Assembly: GCA_015066905.1 (NCBI GenBank)
Contig: SVNN01000002.1
Span: forward strand, 1-49,890
Source of the DNA: Ruminococcus sp.
GTDB taxonomy: Bacteria > Bacillota > Clostridia > Oscillospirales > Ruminococcaceae
DNA: 49,890 nt
Direction: 5' to 3'
The position numbers were made by a program, and so were the translations under genes. The notes beneath the pieces were generated by a model that was not told the origin of the DNA, did not search any database, and was given only the letters and a program-made list of their open reading frames with translations. This document shows, in pieces, positions 1-7,784 of this stretch (position 1 is its first letter; every line of letters starts with the position of its first letter).

Positions 1-56
1 CAACCCACGACCCGTTCATTACGAATGAACTGCTCTACCAACTGAGCCACACAAGC
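1..56 (-). tRNA. tRNA-Thr (anticodon CGT), 3' part cut by window edge
   Basis: Read on the minus strand, the sequence folds as a tRNA. The acceptor 5' strand is GCTTGTG, the D arm is GCTC/GAGC with an AGTTGGTA loop, the anticodon stem is GTTCA/TGAAC with loop TTCGTAA, the variable loop is GGGTC, and the T stem starts with GTGGG. The anticodon is CGT, which reads ACG threonine codons. The T loop and 3' acceptor strand lie beyond the window start. Confidence 0.93.
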
Positions 57-68
57 ATTTGATATTCA

Positions 69-92
69 GTTTTGATTATTAGAAATCAAAAC
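69..92 (-). other. Hairpin in the 5' leader of the tRNA-Thr transcript
   Basis: A perfect 9-bp inverted repeat (GTTTTGATT/AATCAAAAC) with a 6-nt loop lies between the tRNA promoter and the mature tRNA 5' end. It would fold in the precursor leader that RNase P removes. It has no U tract on either side, so it does not look like a terminator. Function unknown. Confidence 0.5.
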
Positions 93-102
93 TCACATAT
101 TT

Positions 103-130
103 ATTTTACCACATTTTTTAGAGTTGTCAA
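103..130 (-). promoter_or_regulatory. Promoter of tRNA-Thr
   Basis: On the minus strand a consensus -35 TTGACA (125-130) is followed after 16 nt by TAAAAT (103-108). It points at the tRNA gene about 45 nt downstream. Confidence 0.7.
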
Positions 131-178
131 TACCTAATCTGAATTTTTTTAAAATTTTCTGAATTTTCAAAAAATAAA

Positions 179-207
179 TTGCATTCTAATAAAAACTGTG
201 ATATAAT
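179..207 (+). promoter_or_regulatory. Promoter of the signal-peptidase-like gene
   Basis: TTGCAT (179-184), 17-nt spacer, then an extended -10 TGaTATAAT (TATAAT at 202-207). It would give a leader of about 67 nt before the ATG at 281. Confidence 0.75.
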
Positions 208-280
208 AATTTCATATTGTTTTATGATCGTAACTGGATGAATTCCCAGATGAAAATAAAGACACAAGGAGTTTGATTTG

Positions 281-1618
281 ATGAAAGCGAAGAAAAAACT
301 TGTATCCGCTCTTGCAATTGTGATGATTATTGCCTGCGTGCTGTTGATCGCATCTACATTGACAGCGAATATCCTGTTCTCAGATCCGCAGGCGACACCG
401 AGCGTGTTCGGAAACAAAATGTTCCTTTACACAGAGACTTCTATGACTTCGAGCGTACATCAGAACGCTGTTGTCCATTATGAAGAGAAGGGAAGCTACT
501 CCGCGGGCGACATCATCTTATATGAATCGAACTCCGGAATGCTCCATATTTCCAAAATCGCTCGGATCGACAGTGCACCTTCCGAAGAAACCGGTATGAT
601 TACGCTTGACGTTATCAATGATCACGGTCTGACAGAGGCGCTGAAGGCGGATGCGATCCACGGCCTTTGCGTGGAACAGAATCTCTTCCTTGGAAAGGTT
701 CTGCTCTTTATGACCGATAAGATGGGCATCATCTTCCTGCTGGTCGTTCCCTGCGTTGTTCTTCTGGTTTATGTGATCTCCCGCTTCATCGCTGCCGCAC
801 AGGATGATGAAGATGATGATCCGCTGGAGGCACCGTCCAATATCAAGAAGATGCAGGGCAGCAAGCGTCCGCAGACGCCGCTCTTTACTCCTGATTCTGC
901 AGCACCCAAGGATAAGGACTTTGAAGAAAAGAAGGCATCCCTCGCTGAGAATTTCTCTCAGAAGGCGGCAGATAACAAGAAGAAAAAGAATGTACCGCAG
1001 TATGATCTGGAAGATGGCCGCCGTGCGCTGGAGCAGGCAGCGGCTGCACGCCGCAGAGAGCGCGTAGAAAAGCTCAAGAGTGTGCAGATTTCCCGTGATG
1101 CAGAGGAAGAAACTGTTGCACCGCGTGAGGATCTGGATGACCGCGTAGCTGAGATCAAGCGCGCAATGGAACAGCGTGCCGCAGAGCGCCGCCGCAAGGA
1201 GGAAGAAGAAGCACGTTTGCTGGCTGCATCGAAAAAGCAGGCTGAGGCTGCTGCTGAAGTTGCAGAGGAGCCGGTCCCTGAGATTGAAGAAACACCTGTG
1301 CAGGAGTCTTCTCCTCTTGATAAATTTATGATTCCTGAGGAGCCGGTGGTTACGGCTTCTGCGGATGCTGAGCCTGAAACAGAAGCACAGGAAGTGGCTG
1401 CTGCACCCGCTATGGAACGTCGTCCTTCTGCACGCGAAGCTGCTGTATCTGACCGCAGACGCGCAATCCAGGAGCGTGCTGCTTCCCAGCGTCAGCGTCA
1501 GCCGCGTACCAATACGCCCAGAAGACCTGCTGCACGTCCTGCTGCCGGTCCTGCATCCTTTGAGGATCTGATGGCGAAGCTTGAAGAAGAGAAGAACAAG
1601 CTGAATGGCTCCCGCTAG
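281..1618 (+). CDS. Signal peptidase I (S26B/SipW)-like membrane protein with long charged cytoplasmic tail
   Basis: The start is the ATG at 281, 9 nt after AAGGAG; the ORF track's TTG at 278 is less likely. The 445-residue protein has a first membrane segment at about 7-30, an outside domain at about 31-148, a second segment at about 150-172 and a roughly 270-residue charged tail. The outside domain recalls SipW-type signal peptidases: a Ser-Met pair (S54-M55), then GDIILY, then a His (H89) before a KIARI strand, which would be a Ser/His dyad. The tail is unusual. It contains three copies of an Arg/Ala element (RRALEQAAAARRR, KRAMEQRAAERRR, RRAIQERAASQRQ) and is probably coiled-coil. Peptidase activity is inferred from weak motifs only; it could be an inactive scaffold. 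Confidence 0.6.
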   Translation: MKAKKKLVSALAIVMIIACVLLIASTLTANILFSDPQATPSVFGNKMFLYTETSMTSSVHQNAVVHYEEKGSYSAGDIILYESNSGMLHISKIARIDSAPSEETGMITLDVINDHGLTEALKADAIHGLCVEQNLFLGKVLLFMTDKMGIIFLLVVPCVVLLVYVISRFIAAAQDDEDDDPLEAPSNIKKMQGSKRPQTPLFTPDSAAPKDKDFEEKKASLAENFSQKAADNKKKKNVPQYDLEDGRRALEQAAAARRRERVEKLKSVQISRDAEEETVAPREDLDDRVAEIKRAMEQRAAERRRKEEEEARLLAASKKQAEAAAEVAEEPVPEIEETPVQESSPLDKFMIPEEPVVTASADAEPETEAQEVAAAPAMERRPSAREAAVSDRRRAIQERAASQRQRQPRTNTPRRPAARPAAGPASFEDLMAKLEEEKNKLNGSR

Positions 1619-1862
1619 AAGCTCGTGGAAGGGCTATGCACCGCGCGGCGTGAGGCGATACATCGTTGAAATGCGATGCAATGGCGAAGTGCGTTATCTT
1701 TACACGCGGCGGGTATCATTGGCGAGCGTAGAGCTGGCGCGGCGGTTTATGCATCGCAAATCCGCATACCGCTTTGCGCGCGAGAGTGAGTTTTGTGTTC
1801 CTGGTGTGACACTCCGTGTGATTGCCGTGACTGCATATATTAAAAAGAGACGTAAAATCTGA
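1605..1862 (+). CDS. Small basic protein of unknown function
   Basis: An 85-residue ORF that overlaps the end of the preceding gene by 14 nt. Its stop codon runs directly into an intrinsic terminator, which supports it as the last gene of the transcript. It is rich in Arg, Tyr and Val (RRYIVEMRCNGEV, LYTRRVSLAS), has no membrane segment and no motif I recognise. No clear ribosome site is visible, so expression would rely on coupling to the upstream gene. It may be a chance ORF. Confidence 0.4.
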   Translation: MAPARSSWKGYAPRGVRRYIVEMRCNGEVRYLYTRRVSLASVELARRFMHRKSAYRFARESEFCVPGVTLRVIAVTAYIKKRRKI

Positions 1863-1900
1863 CCTGTGTCCGATGCGGCGCAGGTCATTTTATTTTTTTT
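1861..1900 (+). terminator. Intrinsic terminator
   Basis: GACCTG (1861-1866) pairs with CAGGTC (1881-1886) and is followed by a T-rich run (ATTTTATTTTTTTT). It ends the first transcript before zapA. Confidence 0.75.
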
Positions 1901-1920
1901 GAAAAAACCGAAAAAAGGTC

Positions 1921-1949
1921 TTTCCAAATTGAGAGAAATGTAGTATAAT
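1921..1949 (+). promoter_or_regulatory. Putative promoter of zapA operon
   Basis: A good -10 TATAAT at 1944-1949 lies 52 nt before the zapA start. The best -35 at the correct distance, TTTCCA (1921-1926), is weak. Confidence 0.5.
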
Positions 1950-2001
1950 AATTGTATATGTGACATTTTTGGGAATATCCCGATCAGAAAGGAAGAGCAT
2001 C

Positions 2002-2367
2002 ATGCTGAATCGAGTAAAAGTTGTAATCTGCGGTCGTGAATATGTTCTGCAGACGGAAGAAGCACCGAGTTATGTATATAGCCTTGCAAAAACGCTGGAG
2101 AAGCGTATCATGGATATTACGGAGTCGAATGCCCGTGTATCTGCACATCATGCCGCTGTTATGGTTGCGCTCTCCACGCTGGATGAGCTGAGCCGCAGTA
2201 CCGCAAGCGTGGAGACCATCCGCGCACAGGTGAAGGAATATGTAGACGAGGCAGGAAAGGCACGCTTTGAGCGGGACGCTGTTCTGCGTGAGAATGAGGT
2301 TCTGAAGGCAAAGATCACACAGCTGGAGAACATCGTCAAGCTCAAGAGCCTGAAGGACAGCATTTAA
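2002..2367 (+). CDS. zapA: Cell division protein ZapA
   Basis: A 121-residue protein of the ZapA family, which bundles FtsZ filaments at the division site. It begins with the typical strand-rich segment (NRVKVVICGREYVLQ), followed by a long helix that ends in a coiled coil (about 75-115), as expected for the dimerisation arm. The start chosen is the ATG at 2002 after AAAGGAAG; the ORF track's 1960 start lies downstream of the -10 box with no ribosome site. The stop codon overlaps the next start (TAATG), so translation is probably coupled to the U32 gene. Confidence 0.8.
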   Translation: MLNRVKVVICGREYVLQTEEAPSYVYSLAKTLEKRIMDITESNARVSAHHAAVMVALSTLDELSRSTASVETIRAQVKEYVDEAGKARFERDAVLRENEVLKAKITQLENIVKLKSLKDSI

Positions 2368-4406
2368 TGCAGAAAAATCCCGAACTGCTTGCGCCTGCGG
2401 GGAGCAGCGAGGCACTGATTGCCGCGTTGCGCTGCGGCGCGGATGCGGTATATGTTGGTGCAACACAGTTTTCAGCTCGTCAAAGTGCGAAAAATTTTGA
2501 TCTGCCTGCACTGCGTGAAGCGGTGCAGCTGTGCCATCTGTATGGTGCAAAGCTGTACCTTACACTGAACACCCTGCTGTTTGACGATGAATATTCTGAC
2601 TTCATTTCCGTTGCTGCAGGCGCAGCTGAAGCAGGCGCTGACGCGTTTATCATGCAGGATCTCGGTGCGGTTTCGCTGGTACGGCGTATGATTCCTGATC
2701 TGCCCGTACACGCTTCTACACAGATGTCCATTCATACACCTGCCGGTGTCGAAGCTGCTCGTCAGCTTGGCATCACCCGTGTGGTCGGAGCAAGAGAGCT
2801 TTCCAGACAACAGATTGCCGCATTATGCGATACGGGGATGGAGATTGAGATTTTCTGCCACGGGGCTTTGTGTATGTCCTTTTCTGGACAGTGCTACATG
2901 TCTGCGATGATCGGTTCGCGCAGTGCAAATCGTGGTCGTTGCGCCCAGACCTGTCGTCTGCCGTTTTCGGCAGAGGGGAAAGGGGACTATTGCGCGCTCT
3001 CTCTGCGCGATCTTTGTCTGATCGACCATCTCAGCGAACTGCGTGATCTTGGTGTGGCGTCTCTGAAGATCGAAGGCCGTATGAAGCGTCCGGAGTATGT
3101 TGCTGCGGCTGTGACTGCATACCGTAAGGCACTGAGCGGAGAAACGCCGGATTATGAGCAGCTGCGTGCCGTTTTTTCGCGCAGTGGTTTTACAGACGGA
3201 TATTTTACAGATGAACGCCGTAAGATGTTCGGTGTCCGTATGAAAGAGGATGTGACGGCGGCAAAAGATGCGCTTCCTGCGCTTGCCGCGCTTTATGCCC
3301 ATCCGCGCAAGGTGAGCGACGTACAGATGACGCTGACCTTGCAGGAGGAAGTACCGGCTGTGCTCTCACTGACAGACACAGATGGAAATGCTGTTTCTGT
3401 GTGCGGTGCTGTGCCGCAGAAAGCGCTCAAGGCACCGCTGGATGAAGAACGTGCCGTCCGACAGCTGTCCAAGCTTGGTGACACGGTCTATACGCTGGGT
3501 TCGTTTTCGCTTTGTAATGACAGCGGACTGATGCTTCCTGCAAGTGCGCTGAATGCACTGCGGCGCGATGCAGCAGACGCGCTGGATGCTGTACGAATTC
3601 AGAATAACACGCCGCACTATCAGACCATGGCAGGGGACGTACCGCAAAGAACCAGAAGAAGTGCAAAAAAACCTAAGATTTATGTACAGATACAGCGTGC
3701 CGAACAGCTGACAGCACTATCACCGCAGGACTGCGCATTTGCAGTTGTACCGATCGACGTGTGCAGAAAAACAGCATTTCCGTCTGAACAGATCATTGCT
3801 GCGCTGCCACGTATGATTACAGATGAACCGGCACTTTTCAAAAAACTTGAAGCGCTGAAAGCGAGTGGCATCACCCATCTGCTTTGCGATAATCTTGCGC
3901 ATATTACACTTGGAAAAGCACTCGGATTTACGCTGCACGGCGGATTCGGGCTGAATCTTGCCAACAGCGGCTCGTTTGATACAGCCGCTGCGCTTGGTCT
4001 GACTGATGCAGTTGCTTCTTTCGAGCTGCGGCTGCAGAAGTTCAGATCCTGCACCGCGCCGATGCCGGTCGGGCTGATTGCCTATGGCAGACTGCCGCTG
4101 ATGCTTACCCGTTTGTGTCCGATCCGTGAAGAACTCGGCTGCAAGCGGTGTACACACAGTTTGCAGGATCGGACGGGAAGAACGTTCCCGGTTCGCTGCA
4201 GCGGTGATTATGTCGAAGTGCTGAATGCCGAGCCGCTTCTGCTTGCGGATCAGGCAGAAGATCTTGATCGTGCTGATTTTTGGGTGTTACAGTTTGAAGA
4301 CGAATCTTCTGCTGAGATATCGGACATGATAAACGCATATCAGAACGGGGTCAGTCTGTCTGACCGCGCATATACACGCGGCTTATATTACCGCGGTGTA
4401 CAATAA
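2367..4406 (+). CDS. U32 family protein (peptidase U32 / RlhA-like)
   Basis: At 679 residues it matches the long form of the U32 family. The N-terminal TIM-barrel-like half starts with the typical LLAPAGSSEALIAALRCGADAVY. The family signature is at about residues 165-200: CHGALCMSFSGQC, then SANRGRCAQTCR. The C-terminal half ends with a second Cys cluster (LCPIREELGCKRC ... FPVRC). Characterised relatives include RlhA, a 23S rRNA cytidine hydroxylase with a similar architecture, and collagenase-like proteins. The Cys clusters fit an iron-sulfur RNA-modifying enzyme better than a protease, but that is inference. It is coupled to zapA by TAATG overlap and followed by dut. Confidence 0.85.
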   Translation: MQKNPELLAPAGSSEALIAALRCGADAVYVGATQFSARQSAKNFDLPALREAVQLCHLYGAKLYLTLNTLLFDDEYSDFISVAAGAAEAGADAFIMQDLGAVSLVRRMIPDLPVHASTQMSIHTPAGVEAARQLGITRVVGARELSRQQIAALCDTGMEIEIFCHGALCMSFSGQCYMSAMIGSRSANRGRCAQTCRLPFSAEGKGDYCALSLRDLCLIDHLSELRDLGVASLKIEGRMKRPEYVAAAVTAYRKALSGETPDYEQLRAVFSRSGFTDGYFTDERRKMFGVRMKEDVTAAKDALPALAALYAHPRKVSDVQMTLTLQEEVPAVLSLTDTDGNAVSVCGAVPQKALKAPLDEERAVRQLSKLGDTVYTLGSFSLCNDSGLMLPASALNALRRDAADALDAVRIQNNTPHYQTMAGDVPQRTRRSAKKPKIYVQIQRAEQLTALSPQDCAFAVVPIDVCRKTAFPSEQIIAALPRMITDEPALFKKLEALKASGITHLLCDNLAHITLGKALGFTLHGGFGLNLANSGSFDTAAALGLTDAVASFELRLQKFRSCTAPMPVGLIAYGRLPLMLTRLCPIREELGCKRCTHSLQDRTGRTFPVRCSGDYVEVLNAEPLLLADQAEDLDRADFWVLQFEDESSAEISDMINAYQNGVSLSDRAYTRGLYYRGVQ

Positions 4407-4427
4407 AAGTAGACTGGAGTGAATGAG

Positions 4428-4874
4428 ATGCAGCTGCTGATTCAGAAACGTTCTTCGCACGCAGTGTTGCCGGTTCGTGCAACAGAAGGAAGTGCGGGAT
4501 TTGACCTTGCAGCCTGTCTGGAATCGCCTGTTGTGATTGCACCTGGTGAGATCGTGCGGATTCCCACGGGGATATCTGCGGCGCCCGATCGCAGCGACTG
4601 CGCTTTGCTGCTGTTTGCCAGATCCGGACTTGCGTCCCGGTACGGCGTATCGCTTGCTAACGGTGTCGGTGTTGTTGACAGCGATTACCGCGGCGAGTTG
4701 CAGGTTGCGTTGATCAATCACGGCAAAGAACCATTCACTGTTACACATGGGATGCGGATTGCACAGCTGGTGCTGACGCCTGTTTTGCTTCCGCAGCTGA
4801 TCGAAACGGACAGCCTGCCCGATTCCGAACGCGGAAGCAGTGGCTTTGGCTCCACGGGACTGACACAGAAATGA
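4428..4874 (+). CDS. dut: dUTP diphosphatase
   Basis: This enzyme hydrolyses dUTP to dUMP and pyrophosphate, keeping uracil out of DNA and supplying dUMP for thymidylate. All five trimeric dUTPase motifs are visible: SAGFDLA, ARSGLA, NGVGVVDSDYRGEL, RIAQLVL and RGSSGFGSTG near the C-terminus, which closes the active site. With the ATG at 4428 (8 nt after GGAG) it is 148 residues, the usual size. The GTG at 4419 in the ORF track overlaps the ribosome site and is less likely. Confidence 0.95.
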   Translation: MQLLIQKRSSHAVLPVRATEGSAGFDLAACLESPVVIAPGEIVRIPTGISAAPDRSDCALLLFARSGLASRYGVSLANGVGVVDSDYRGELQVALINHGKEPFTVTHGMRIAQLVLTPVLLPQLIETDSLPDSERGSSGFGSTGLTQK

Positions 4875-4890
4875 ATAGGAGAATGACAGT

Positions 4891-5151
4891 ATGAAAAATA
4901 AACTTGTTTTGATTTTTTTGATCCTTGCTGCCGCGATTCTCGGCGGTATTCTTGGCGAACTGACAATTGGTATGTATGGACTCTCCTGGCTGTCTTACGG
5001 CAAAACGATCGGATTTAATACGATCTCGCTGGATATTATTTTCATGGATCTGACCTTTGGTCTGCATTTCTCACTGAACGTAGCGCAGGTAATCCTTCTT
5101 ATGATTGCTCTGCTTATACATAAAAAAGTTTCTTCTTTGATTGATGTATGA
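4891..5151 (+). CDS. DUF4321 family small membrane protein
   Basis: An 86-residue protein with membrane segments at about 4-24 and 60-80 and a middle region (LSYGKTIGFNTISLDIIFMDLTFG) that fits the DUF4321 family found beside mre genes in Firmicutes. It starts 16 nt after dut behind AGGAGAATGACAGT. Function is unknown; the location between dut and mreB suggests an envelope role. A separate mreB promoter follows it. Confidence 0.75.
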   Translation: MKNKLVLIFLILAAAILGGILGELTIGMYGLSWLSYGKTIGFNTISLDIIFMDLTFGLHFSLNVAQVILLMIALLIHKKVSSLIDV

Positions 5152-5170
5152 TCGAAATTTTCATGGTCTG

Positions 5171-5198
5171 TTGTGAATGCAGACTTTAGTGGTATAAT
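5171..5198 (+). promoter_or_regulatory. Promoter of the mreBCD-pbp2 operon
   Basis: TTGTGA (5171-5176), 16-nt spacer, then TATAAT (5193-5198). The leader to mreB is about 85 nt. Confidence 0.7.
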
Positions 5199-5289
5199 AA
5201 ATGGCGTGCGGGCGTGAAAGAGTCACGACAGAGGACAGATACGCCCCCGGAACAAAGAAACGGTACAATCTGCCGAAAGGAGAATTAGA

Positions 5290-6306
5290 ATGTTTACAAG
5301 GGACATTGGAATAGATCTCGGCACCGCGAATACCCTTGTGTATGTACGCGGAAAAGGAATTGTCATTCGTGAACCCTCTGTGGTTGCGGTTAATACACAC
5401 ACTGATCAGGCGCGGTATGTCGGCAAGGAAGCGAAAGAGGTAATCGGCAGAACGCCCGGTTCCATCATCGCGGTACGTCCGCTCAAGGACGGCGTAATTG
5501 CCGATTTTGATATCACGACCACCCTGCTGCAGGAATTCATCCGCAAGACGCTGCGCGGAACCATCTTCACGCGTGCCCGCGTGATTATCTGCATTCCTTC
5601 CGGTGTTACAGCGGTGGAGCGCCGTGCTGTCAAGGAGGCTGCGGAAAAAGCAGGTGCAAAGCCGGTTCATATCATTGAAGAACCGATGGCAGCCGCAATC
5701 GGCGCAGGACTTCCGACCTCTGAGGCAACGGGCAGTATGATTGTTGACATCGGCGGCGGAACCAGTGAGGTTGCTGTGATCTCTCTCGGCGGCATCGTTA
5801 CTGCGCGCTCGGTGCGCGTTGCCGGCGATGAATTTGACGCGTCGATCGTCAACTTTATCCGGAAAAAATATAACCTTCTGATCGGCGACCGCACTGCGGA
5901 GAATCTCAAGATCAAGATCGGTTCTGCGTTCCCGATGGAACAGGAGGACAGCATGGAGATCAAGGGGCGGAATCTGCTCAATGGTCTGCCGGAGAATATT
6001 ACCGTTACATCGGCTGAGGTGCGTGAGGCACTTTCAGAGCCGCTTTCCCGCGTGATCGAAGCGGTCAAGACGACGCTGGAAAAGACACCGCCCGAGTTGT
6101 CGGCTGATATCATAGACCAGGGCATCACACTTGCAGGCGGCGGTGCGTTGCTCCGCGGTCTGGATAAGCTGATCAACCGCGAAACGGGAATGCCCGTCTA
6201 TATTGCCGAGTATCCGCTGGACTGTGTTGCGGAAGGCACAGGAAAGATTCTGGAGAATATGAAGAAATACCGCGACATTCTCACAGATGAAACCCGTTAC
6301 TACTGA
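5290..6306 (+). CDS. mreB: Rod-shape determining protein MreB
   Basis: A bacterial actin of 338 residues that forms membrane-bound filaments guiding lateral wall synthesis. The actin-fold nucleotide motifs are present: phosphate 1 [15 protein letters not shown], the [12 protein letters not shown] segment, [14 protein letters not shown], phosphate 2 [15 protein letters not shown], and the adenosine motif [17 protein letters not shown]. The start follows AAAGGAG at good spacing. It heads the mreB-mreC-mreD-PBP2 cluster. Confidence 0.97.
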   Translation: MFTRDIGIDLGTANTLVYVRGKGIVIREPSVVAVNTHTDQARYVGKEAKEVIGRTPGSIIAVRPLKDGVIADFDITTTLLQEFIRKTLRGTIFTRARVIICIPSGVTAVERRAVKEAAEKAGAKPVHIIEEPMAAAIGAGLPTSEATGSMIVDIGGGTSEVAVISLGGIVTARSVRVAGDEFDASIVNFIRKKYNLLIGDRTAENLKIKIGSAFPMEQEDSMEIKGRNLLNGLPENITVTSAEVREALSEPLSRVIEAVKTTLEKTPPELSADIIDQGITLAGGGALLRGLDKLINRETGMPVYIAEYPLDCVAEGTGKILENMKKYRDILTDETRYY

Positions 6307-6355
6307 TTCTGCGGCGTAGCTGCCACAGATATTCCATTCTATCAGGGAGGTCCGG

Positions 6356-7216
6356 ATGGGCGATTTTTTCCGAAGTGTAAAATTCAAGATCATTCTCTGC
6401 ATTCTGGGCTTGCTGCTTGGAATCCTGCTGTTTTCTCTGACAAAGGGCGGTTATACATCTGCAATCTCCGAGGCATTCGGTGTGGTGTTCAATCCGCTGA
6501 AGCAGGCTTCCAACGCAGTATCGGGCAAGATTGAAACAACCATTGACCAGATTCATAACGCGCAGGCATATTATGAAGAAAATGAAGCACTGCGCGCGAA
6601 GATCGGCGAGTTGAACAGCCAGCTTGTGGATTATCATGAAACTCAGGCGGAGCTGGAAGAGCTGCGGAAATTCCTCGGTATCAAGGAGGAACATTCAGAC
6701 TTTCAGCTTTCTGAGCCGTGCCACATTATTTCCTGGACGACCAACGATCCTGCCCGCGGATTTGTCATTGACCGCGGTACAGAGGATGGCATCTCTGTCA
6801 ATGATCCCGTGCTGACAGGAGAGGGACTCGTCGGCGTTGTGGTGGAAGCGGCAGGCAACTATTCTACGGTCCGTACTGTACTTTCTCCCGATCTGTCAAT
6901 TGGTGCGCTGTCAAGCCGGACAGGCGACACAGGAATCGTTGAGGGTACATTAAAACTCGCGTCGGATAACTGCACGCGTATGATCTATATTGACAAGGAC
7001 AGCCCGCTTGCTGTCGGCGATCTGATCATCACCGCAGGCGGAAGCGGTCTGTTTCCGCGCGGCTGTGTGATCGGCTCTGTTGCTTCTGTTTCGCTGGAGG
7101 AAAGCGGTCTTTCCAAACACGCAGAGCTTACACCTGCAGTGGATTTTGAACATCTTGACAGCGTTGTGGTTCTGATCGGATTTGACGGCAAGGGGGACGG
7201 CTATCATGGCAATTAA
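6356..7216 (+). CDS. mreC: Rod-shape determining protein MreC
   Basis: A 286-residue bitopic protein linking the MreB cytoskeleton to the outside wall enzymes. It has one membrane segment at about 10-28, a coiled coil at about 60-108 (YYEENEALRAKIGELNSQL) and the MreC double beta-barrel domain after it (PARGFVIDRGTEDGISVNDPV, GLFPRGCVIGSV). The start follows GGGAGG. The 3' end overlaps mreD by 11 nt. Confidence 0.93.
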   Translation: MGDFFRSVKFKIILCILGLLLGILLFSLTKGGYTSAISEAFGVVFNPLKQASNAVSGKIETTIDQIHNAQAYYEENEALRAKIGELNSQLVDYHETQAELEELRKFLGIKEEHSDFQLSEPCHIISWTTNDPARGFVIDRGTEDGISVNDPVLTGEGLVGVVVEAAGNYSTVRTVLSPDLSIGALSSRTGDTGIVEGTLKLASDNCTRMIYIDKDSPLAVGDLIITAGGSGLFPRGCVIGSVASVSLEESGLSKHAELTPAVDFEHLDSVVVLIGFDGKGDGYHGN

Positions 7217-7760
7217 TACCCCATATCGCAGCGTCGGACAGCGTCGGTTATATACGGTACTGCGCTGGATTCTCTACCTGATCCTGCTATGTCTTGCCTA
7301 TGTTCTGCAATGTACCGGCATCGGGCTGCATCCGCTGTATGTCATCCCCGTTGCCGTTTGTATTGTCATGAGTGAAGGGGTATTGCCCTCGGCGCTGGTC
7401 GGTGCGCTCTGCGGTCTGATGATCGACCTTTCGTGCGGCAAGCTGTTCTGCTCGAATGCAATTGTGATGACCTGCGTTTGTGTGGGAACAGCCCTGCTGT
7501 TCATGCATCTGCTGCGGCACAATATCATCAATGCAGTCGTTGTGACCTTTCTCTGTGCACTGATACAGGGCGGTCTGGATTACCTCTTCTGTTACGGAAT
7601 GTGGGGATATGAAAACGTGTCGGTTGTATTCACAGGATATATCCTGCCCTGTATGCTTGTTACGGCACTTTCCTGCATTCCGATCTACTGGATTTTTCGG
7701 AAAATCAAGGCAAAGCTGCTTCCCACAGCAGGCATGCTCTATTCCGTATTGCCCAAATGA
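7206..7760 (+). CDS. mreD: Rod-shape determining protein MreD
   Basis: A 184-residue integral membrane protein with about five to six hydrophobic segments, in the mreD position between mreC and a PBP. It belongs to the MreD/ECF-S-like family that works with MreC and PBP2 in elongation. I start it at the ATG at 7206, behind AAGGGGG inside mreC, rather than the upstream TTG at 7182. Family assignment rests on size, topology and synteny more than on motifs. Confidence 0.85.
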   Translation: MAINTPYRSVGQRRLYTVLRWILYLILLCLAYVLQCTGIGLHPLYVIPVAVCIVMSEGVLPSALVGALCGLMIDLSCGKLFCSNAIVMTCVCVGTALLFMHLLRHNIINAVVVTFLCALIQGGLDYLFCYGMWGYENVSVVFTGYILPCMLVTALSCIPIYWIFRKIKAKLLPTAGMLYSVLPK

Positions 7761-7784
7761 CGGGCGGAAAGGAGATTTTTGTTT

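Noticed and set aside
980-1610. DNA repeat or CRISPR-like array in the charged tail of the first gene
   Set aside because: The repetition is at the protein level (Arg/Ala/Glu-rich coiled coil) with variable codons and spacing; there are no regular direct DNA repeats with unique spacers.
2367-4406. Calling the U32 protein a collagenase
   Set aside because: The family name is historic. The length and two Cys clusters fit the RlhA-like RNA-modifying branch better, and no secretion signal is present.
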